Source: Astropecten irregularis (lineage: Eukaryota; Echinodermata; Asteroidea; Paxillosida; Astropectinidae). From it: 64,000 bases of DNA. Both the position numbers and the translations under genes were made by a program. The DNA is taken from assembly GCA_963971285.1 (NCBI GenBank), contig OZ020250.1, positions 7,300,499-7,364,498 on the forward strand. Reading direction: 5' to 3'. This document shows, in pieces, positions 43,401 to 52,400 of this stretch. The notes under the pieces are model-generated. The model searched no databases and was not told the origin of the DNA. It saw only the letters and a list, made by a program, of their open reading frames with translations. Position 1 is the stretch's first letter. Every line of letters starts with the position of its first letter.

Positions 43401-46400
43401 AAACCCTGCCACATTGCTTTTGAGACTGAAACAGAACTTTGTGTTGCAGAGGGAAAACTCTGATTTTCAACCATAAAAGTAAGAATAGGCGTAACAGAGG
43501 TATGTGCTGTTTATTCTATATACAACCAAGATCTGATATGGATATTATATGTCAATTGTTAGTTCAGTTATGGGTCTTTATTTTCGTCATAGCCTTTTAA
43601 ACAATGGATGCAAAAGATTTGTGTGTTGTGTATAACTCTCAGAAAGTACAGACTGGGTCAAGCTGAGCCATAGCCTCATGGGGTAAATTGAGCCATGGCT
43701 CAACTTGCAATGTACATAGTGTTTTTAGGTGTTCGGGTTCAAGCCTAACACCTATTGTAATTGTTCGAGTTTTTTTTTTTTGGATTTTCCGTTTTCAACG
43801 GAAAAGGTATTGTTTTTGTTCTGATTTTTTTGGCTTTTCCGTGTTCAACGGAAAAGGTATTGTTTTTGTTCTGATTTTTTTTTTCTTCTTCTTCTTCTTC
43901 GTCTTCTTCTTCTTCTTTTTCTGTTTTGTGAGTTACCATAGACTTTTGTTCGCGGCACTTTGGTCATTTTTAAACAGTCGATTTTGACCAAACTTGGTTT
44001 GAAGGAAGTCCATATGGCGTAGTTGTTTCCCGAAACTTTTCATCATCGTGACGTCATCAGGTGTCATGTGACCAGCAATTTGAATTTAATAATCAAAATC
44101 TTTAAAAATCAACAAAAAATCAACGTTTTGAGATATTAAGTTGATTCTTTCACCAAAAGTAATTGTTAGGCAGGGTCCTTCTTTGTGAAACATTGCTTGA
44201 CCTTTGTGACCTCTACTTCCGGTCAAACAGGAAGTAGCTCCTCATTTAAAAGTGGTAAGAGCTAGGATCATGATTCTTTCACCAAAAGTGAATGTTAGGC
44301 TAGGTCTTTCATTGTGACACATTTCTTGACCTCTGTGACCCCTATTTCCGGTCAAACAGGAAGTAGCTCCTCATTTAAAAGTGGTAAGAGTTACGATCAA
44401 GATTCTTTCGCCAAAAGTCAATGTTAGGCAAGGTCTTTCTTTGTGACACAAATATGACCAATTCATGTGAGTTTATGATTAAAGGTGCACACCTCAAATG
44501 TATTAAACATAATATCATAATCAACTGTCTTTGTGTGTATAAGATTATGACAATTTTTTTCAATAACAGCGGATACGGAAAAGCCTTGTGTTCTGTTTTC
44601 AACAGACACAATCTCTAGTTTTGTCTTCTTCTTCTTCTTATTTTTCTTGTCGTTTGAGTTATCATAGGTTTTTGTGTGCGGCACTTTGGGCATTTTTAAC
44701 GAACCGATTTTAACCAAACTTGGTCTGAAGGAAGTCCATATAGGGAAGTTGTCTCCTAAAGCTTTTCGTCATTGTGACGTCATCAGGTGTCATGTGACAA
44801 GCAATTCAAATTTAATAATCAAAATCTTTAAAAATCAACAAAAATTCAACGGTTTGAGATATTAAAATGATTCTTTCACCAATAGTGATTGTTAGGCAGG
44901 GTCTTTCTTTGTGAAACATTGCTTGACCTCTGTGACCTCTACTACCGGTCAAACAGGAAGTAGCTCCTCATTTAAAAGTGGTAAGAGCTTTGATCATTAT
45001 TCTTTCACCAATATACAATGTTAGGCAAGGTCTTTCATTTGTGACACATTGCTTGACCTCTGTGACCTCTACTTCCGGTCAAACAGGAAGTAGCTCCTCA
45101 TTTAAAAGTGGTAAGAGCTATGAACATAATTCTTTCACCAAAAGTGAATGTTAGGCAATGTCTTTCTGTGTGACAAATTAGTTGACCCCTGTGACCTCTT
45201 CTTCCGGTCAAACTGGAAGTAGCGCCTCATTTAAAAGTGGTACGAGCTGTGATCACGATTCTTTCACTAAAAGTCAATGTTAGGCAAGGTCTTCCATTTG
45301 TGTTACATTGCTTGACCTCTGTGACCTCTACTTCCGGTCAAACAGGAAGTAGCTCTTCATGTAAAAGTGGTTAGAGCTATGATCATGATTCTTTTATCAA
45401 TTGTCCATATAAGGGATCTCTTTCTTTGTATAGCAGTTTATATTTGTATATCAATTTATAATATTATATGCGGAAAAGCCATATTTGCTGTTTACAACAG
45501 CCATAGATGTCTAGTTTTCCATTTTTTTTTCTTCACAAACTTGTCCGCAGGACTTCTACATGACGGTTACAAGATATCGACTTGAAACTTGGTGGGAACT
45601 TCGGTCATGATTCCAAGTTGTATTTAAAAGATTGACGTCATGATGACGTCATCGAGTATCAAATTACACGCGTTTTTAGGAAAAACTTTGGTGCTCTATA
45701 ACTCTATATTGTGTACAAATGACCTCAACTTCCGGTGTTACCGGAAGTTGAAAATTGACTCAAAATAACTCGAAAACGGAATGATTTGAGCACAAAAAAC
45801 CTCAATGGGTAAAAGATAGAGAAGGTCTTGGGCTTTCGGAAAATATAAACAATGACGTCATGTGGGCTATATAGCGCCCTCTACGGTTGATTAAAGACAT
45901 ACAGTGATTACGTTATCCAAAAGTAAACAATACAATTTCCGCCAAATTTAGTAGGTGTCAAGTTCCTATGCACCTTGACATGTTTGTGAAATTTGAAAGT
46001 GGTGACGTCATTAAAGCGGAAGTTATGCTCTTTTAAAGGAGAACTTACGTCATTATTTTTCGTACTTGAGTTATCTTTATTTGGGTCAATAATCAGCTTA
46101 CCCCAGCGTGACACAACTTACTCCAGAGGTTGGATCAACTTGCCCCATAGGCAGGGTAAGTGGAGCCATTTGAGCCATACTGACTTTCCATGAGGGGATA
46201 GAACGTAGGAACTAGCTACAAAATGTTTCCCAAGGATTAAATAAATAGCAAGATACTCATTTTGAGCAAGATAATCCCTAGGTGCAAAAAGCAAAAATTG
46301 GCTCAACTTACCCCGCCTTCCCCTACTTTTTGTAGTAATAAATCGTCAGGAGTGCTATAACTGGTCCAGTGATACATGTAAATATTAAAACACATGTCTA

Positions 46401-49400
46401 CGACAAACGCAGAAATTGCTGAATAGTATTATAGGCCGGTGCACATACGATATTTAGTATGTATGGACGTGCATGATGGTCGGTGGAAACAGCAAAATGC
46501 TTGATTTTCTAGCTCGTTATACCTGTGCCACTGTGCACATGTACAAAATGGGCCCAGTGGAAATATCCATATCAACGGCTCACAGGCTTCCAAATTGTTA
46601 TATTTGACTCAAAACCCTGTGTACAAAGTCTAAGGTAAATACAATTAATTAAAAAAATCACTCTCTCGATGACATCATTATAACATAATATAGTCGATAA
46701 TATTATGCTATAAGATCTTCGCTTGGTTTTTTTTAACTTTGATGAAGATTGAATGAGGCAATGTGGCGCAAAAATAAATTTTTAATAGTTAAAAATAGAG
46801 AATGATGGCGCCAAAACTTACTATGGGAAAAAAGGTGGAAGAAAAAAAAACCGAGAATCTCAAAAAAAAAAAAAAATTTTTTTAACAATTAGTTGAAATC
46901 TTATCCCTAATGAACAAACAAAGATAGATTCCAATTTCATATTGTCTGGATTCTTTTTTTTTTTTCATTGGCATCAGAGCTTGGAAATTGGGGCGCAATT
47001 TTAGCGCTTGCCCAGGGCTCCAATATTCCAACGAGGTAAACACATATTATTAGGGAACGAAACTAATTGAGTTTCTTTGAGAAAACAATCACTTAATCTC
47101 GAAATTATGAAGTGGGCTTCGATCTTGTTTCAAGGCATTAAAAACTAGCATATCACACTCAACATATTATCATTATTATAGTTAGCAAACAAACGTTCAG
47201 CTGCGTAAATATAATGGTATCCGATGGTCCTTAAAATGTGTTGGTCATATCTTGATCAGAATTTAGACCCAAGAACCAACAATTCCTGTCTTTAAAGTCA
47301 CCACAGTGAAAACTGAAATATTTCGTGTATCGTGTCAATTCCCTGTCACAAATCAAACCAAAAATGCGTCTTCACTCTGAACTTGCCATGTTTCTGCACA
47401 TTCATATAACAACTTAAGGCATTCCCACAATATTTCAATGTTCATGTATTGTTTTGAAAGGTTTATGTGCATAAAGATGCAAATGCAAACAACTTTGTAA
47501 AAATAAATGAAAAATAAGAAACTGGAGCAATACCGCCTCTTGCTGACGTATATGGCGATACTCAAATCTTTGTCGCGCCATATAAGGCCACATAATCGTT
47601 CCATTAACACCATGAATAATTGGTCTGCCATTCTTCCTAATTACAAAGACTCCATTAGGCACGTACACGTGTAGTTGCATGGAGCACTTAACATCGATTT
47701 CTTCATTAATTGGTGCCTCGGGTCCAAATGCTCAGGATAAAGATTAAACGCTAAAAGTGGATCTGATCCCGCAGTGTGAAAAGAACTTCTAAACTGCGGG
47801 TCTAATGAGGTTCGAGACACCTATAATACACCGATCCAGTAGGCCAAGCCCACCAATAGCCAGGTCGACACAACGTTGTCACGATAAGCCACGAAAATCA
47901 CTTCTCTCCGTTTGATTTAGGTTTTGGAAAAGGCCAAAAATGTACGTTTGTACATCGAAGGTCATAAACAAAATGAAAATATAAACGCCGGTTGCCCATA
48001 ATGATAAGGTTCAGTTGGGCTTGTGAAAGAATTGCACATACAAAACGAAAGTAAACTCAACGAAAAATGTGAAGTAAAGAATACAACATTTATGAACGTT
48101 AAATATGACAAAATGGCGGCAATTTGTCGGACCTTAAATAACGCATTGTGATTGGTCAATTTGTCAAGAGGCGTGTCCTACTGGATCGGTGTATTATTGT
48201 TGTGTATTGTCGCAAGAACATTGATGAGTAATAAATGTAAATGCAGTGACTTGGTTACACTGGTAGATAAAAAAAAAATGGTGAGGCAGCAGTATAGAGA
48301 CTCGGGCCAGAAAACGATATTTGTTTTTGATGCATGTAATTGAGGAGACTGATATTGATAAGTGCAGTAGGTAAGGCGAGTCAAGCAGGCTAAACGGAGA
48401 CCACTCGGGAACCAATGTCGAGAGATCGACAAATTGTATATGTTTTTTTGACTGGGGTGCCAATTTTGTAAACAATATACATATAAATTGCAATAATAGG
48501 TCGTTAATTTACTCAAGCATTTGCAATCGACGATAGACTTGTTTTATCGGCAATTTCCGTTGTCACAAATGACATTTTTGTTTCGTTAGTGATTTTAGAA
48601 GAAAAATTAAACAGGTCGAAGTACATTAAGTGGCTTCAGTTTAATTATAACTCGAGTCACTGGTCGAGTGATACATGTAAACATAAAAACACATGCATAT
48701 GACAAACGCAGAAATGGCTGAATAGTATTTATGACGGCGCACATACGGTATTTAGTATGTTTGGTTGTGCATGGTTGTCGGTGGAAACAGCAAAATCTTT
48801 GATTTTCTAGCTCGTTATGTCTGTGCACATGTACGCATTTGGCCCAGTGCAAATATCCATATCAACGCTTCACAGGCTTCCAAATTATTATATTTGACTC
48901 AAAACCCTGTGTACAAAGTCTAAGGTAAATACAATTAATAAAAAAAAAATCAATCTCTCGATGACATCATTATAACATAATTTAATTGATAATATTATGC
49001 TATAGGATCTTCGCTTGGAGTAGCTTTGATGAACATTGAATGAGGCTAAGTGGCTGCAAAAAGGCACAGAACGAAGCACAAAAAGAATGGGCAAAATAAA
49101 ATGATCAGAATTCAATAAAGTGATAACGTCATGGTGACTTCATGTTTGGAGGTTCGTCATTGGATGATAGTTGAAGTACGAGCTATTAAGTTTGAAGTTC
49201 TGCTTAGAAATCTCCCATGTTATAGGAATGGGAGAAAGGTGTTAGAGAAACAATCTTAAGGACACCAATAGCTGTTTCCAGCCGGTGTCCTAAACAGCTA
49301 AACAAATAATTGTACTGTGGAAGTTATTATAAATCTAATCCAATGAACAAACAAAGGAAGTATCAATTTTCAAATTGTGTTTGTTCCTCTTTATTTGCAT

Positions 49401-52400
49401 TAGAACTTGATAAGGGGTGCGATTTCAGCGCTTGCGCCACAGAGGTAAACAAATATTCTTATGGAACGAAACAAATGTCGTTTCTTTGTGAAAACAATCA
49501 ATTAATCTCGAAATTATGAATTTGGCTTTGATCTTGTTTCAAGGAATTTAGAACTAGCATATCACACGCTACAGGTTATCATTATTATAGTTAGCAAACA
49601 AACGTTCAGCTGTGTAAATATAAAGGTATTCGATGGTCCATGAAATGTGTTGGTCAAATTTTGATCAGAATTGCCACCCAAGAACCAACGATTCCTGTCT
49701 TTAAAGTCACCACAGTGAATGCTGAAATATCTCGTGTATCGTATCAATTCCCGGTCACAAATCAAACCAAAAATGCGTCTTCACTCGTGAACTTGCCATG
49801 TTTCTGCACATTCATATAACAACTTAAGGCATTCCCACAATATTTCAATGTTCATGTATTGTTTTGAAAGGTTTATGTGCTTAAAGATGCAAATGCAGAC
49901 AACTTTGTAAAAAAACAATGAAAAATAAGAAACTGGAGCAATACCGCCTCTTGCTGACGTATGGCGATACTCAAATCTTTGTCGCGCCATATAAGGCCAC
50001 CTAATCGTTCCATTTACACCATGACTAATTGGTCTGCCATTCTTCCACATTACAAAGACTCCATTAGGCACGTACACGTGTATAGCATGGAGCACTTAAC
50101 ATCGATTTCTTCATTAATTGGTGCCTTGGGTCCAAATGCTCAGGATAAAGATGAAACGCTAAAAGTGGATCTGATCCCACAGTGTGCCTGACTACGTAGA
50201 AAATAACTTCTAAACTGCGGGTCTAATGAAGTTCGAGACACCTATAATACACCGATCCAGTAGGCCACGCCCACCAATAGCCAGGTCCACACATCGTTAT
50301 CACGATAGGCCATGGAAATCACTTCTCACCGTTTGATTTAGGTTTTGGAAAAGAACAAAAATGTACGTTTGTACATCGAAGGTCATAAACATAATGAAAA
50401 TATATACGCCGCTTGACCATAAGTATAAGCTTCAGTTGGGCTTGTGAAAGAATTGCACAAACAAAACAAAAGTAAACTCAACAAAAAATGTGTAGCAAAG
50501 AATACAACATTTATGAACGTTAAATATGACAAAATGGCGGCAATTTGTCGGACCTTCAATAACGCATTGTGATTGGTCAATTTGTCAAGAGGCGTGTCCT
50601 ACTGGATCGGTGTATTATTGTTGTGTATTGTCGCTAGAACATTGATGAGTAATAAATGTAAACGCAGTGACGTGGACACACTGGTAGATAACAAAAAATG
50701 GTGAGGCAGTATAGAGACTCGGGCCAGAAAACGATATTTGTTTTTGATGCATGTAATTAAGGAGACTGATATTTATACGTGCAGTAGGTAAGGCGAGTCA
50801 AGCAGGCTAAACGGAGACCACTCGGGAACCAATGTCGAGAGATCGACAAATTGTATATGTTTTTTTGACTGGGGTGCCAATTTTGTAAACAATATACATA
50901 TAAATTGCAATAATAGGTCGTTAATTTACTCAAGCATTTGCAATCGACGATAGACTTGTTTTATCGGCAATTTCCGTTGTCACAAATGACATTTTTGTTT
51001 CGTTAGTGATTTTAGAAGAAAAATTAAACAGGTCGAAGTACATTAAGTGGCTTCAGTTTAATTATAACTCGAGTCACTGGTCGAGTGATACATGTAAACA
51101 TAAAAACACATGCATATGACAAACGCAGAAATGGCTGAATAGTATTTATGACGGCGCACATACGGTATTTAGTATGTTTGGTTGTGCATGGTTGTCGGTG
51201 GAAACAGCAAAATCTTTGATTTTCTAGCTCGTTATGTCTGTGCACATGTACGCATTTGGCCCAGTGCAAATATCCATATCAACGCCTCACAGGCTTCCAA
51301 ATTGTTAAATTTGACTCAAAACCCTGTGTACAAAGTCTAAGGTAAATACAATTAATAAAAAAAATAAATCTTTCGATGACATCATTATAACATAATTTAT
51401 TTGATAATATTATGCTATAGGATCTTCGCTTGGTGTAACTTTGATGAACATTGAATGAGGCTAAGTGGCTGCAGAAAGGCACAGAACGAAGCACAAAAAG
51501 GATGGGCAAAATTAAATGATCAGAATTCAATAAAGTGATAACGTCATGGTGATTTCATGTTTGGAGGTTCGTCATTGGATGATAGTTGAAGTACCAGCTA
51601 TTAAGTTTGAAGTTCTGCTTAGAAACCTTCCATGTTATAGGAATGGGAGAAAGGTGTTAGACAAAAAATAAAAAAATAAATCTTAAGGAAACCAATAGCT
51701 GTTTCCAGCCGGTGTCCTAAACAGCTAAACAAATAATTGTACTATGGAAGTAATTATAAATCTAATCTTATGAACAAACAAAGAAAGTATCAATTTTCAA
51801 ATTGTTTTTGTTCCTCTTTATTTGAATAAAAAACTTAGAATAAGGGGTGCGATTTCAGCGCTTGCGCCACAGAGGTAAACAAATATTCTTAGGGAACGAA
51901 ACAAATGTCGTTTCTTTGTGAAAACAATCAGTTAATCTCAAAATTAAGAATTTAGCTTTGATCTTGTTTCAATTAATTTAAAACTAGCATATCACACTCA
52001 ACAATTTTTATAGTTAGCAAACAAACGTTCAGCTTTGAAAATATAATGGTATCCGATGGTCCATAAAATGTGTTGGTCAAATTTTGATCAGAATTGCCAC
52101 CCAAGAACCAACGATTCCTGTTTTTAAAGTCACCACAGTGAAAACTGAAATATTTCGTGTATCATATCAATTTCCTGTCACAAACCAAACCAAAAATGCG
52201 TTTTCTCTCGTAAACTCGCCATGTTTATGCACATTCATATAACGACTTAAGGCATTCCCACAATATTTCAATTTTCATGTATTGTTGTTAAAGTTTTTTT
52301 TGTGGATATACAGTAGATGCAAAATAAAGACAACAGTGTAAACAAACAAATACAAATCCTAAAACCGTTTCGGACTCGCGCCACAACATTTTTTTTTTCA

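Noticed and set aside
43745-43987. Glu/Lys-rich or Phe-rich open frames
   Set aside because: They are produced by a TTCTTC tract and T runs.
43940-45410. CRISPR-like array
   Set aside because: The repeated part is about 130 bases with no unique spacers of constant length, and this is eukaryotic DNA.
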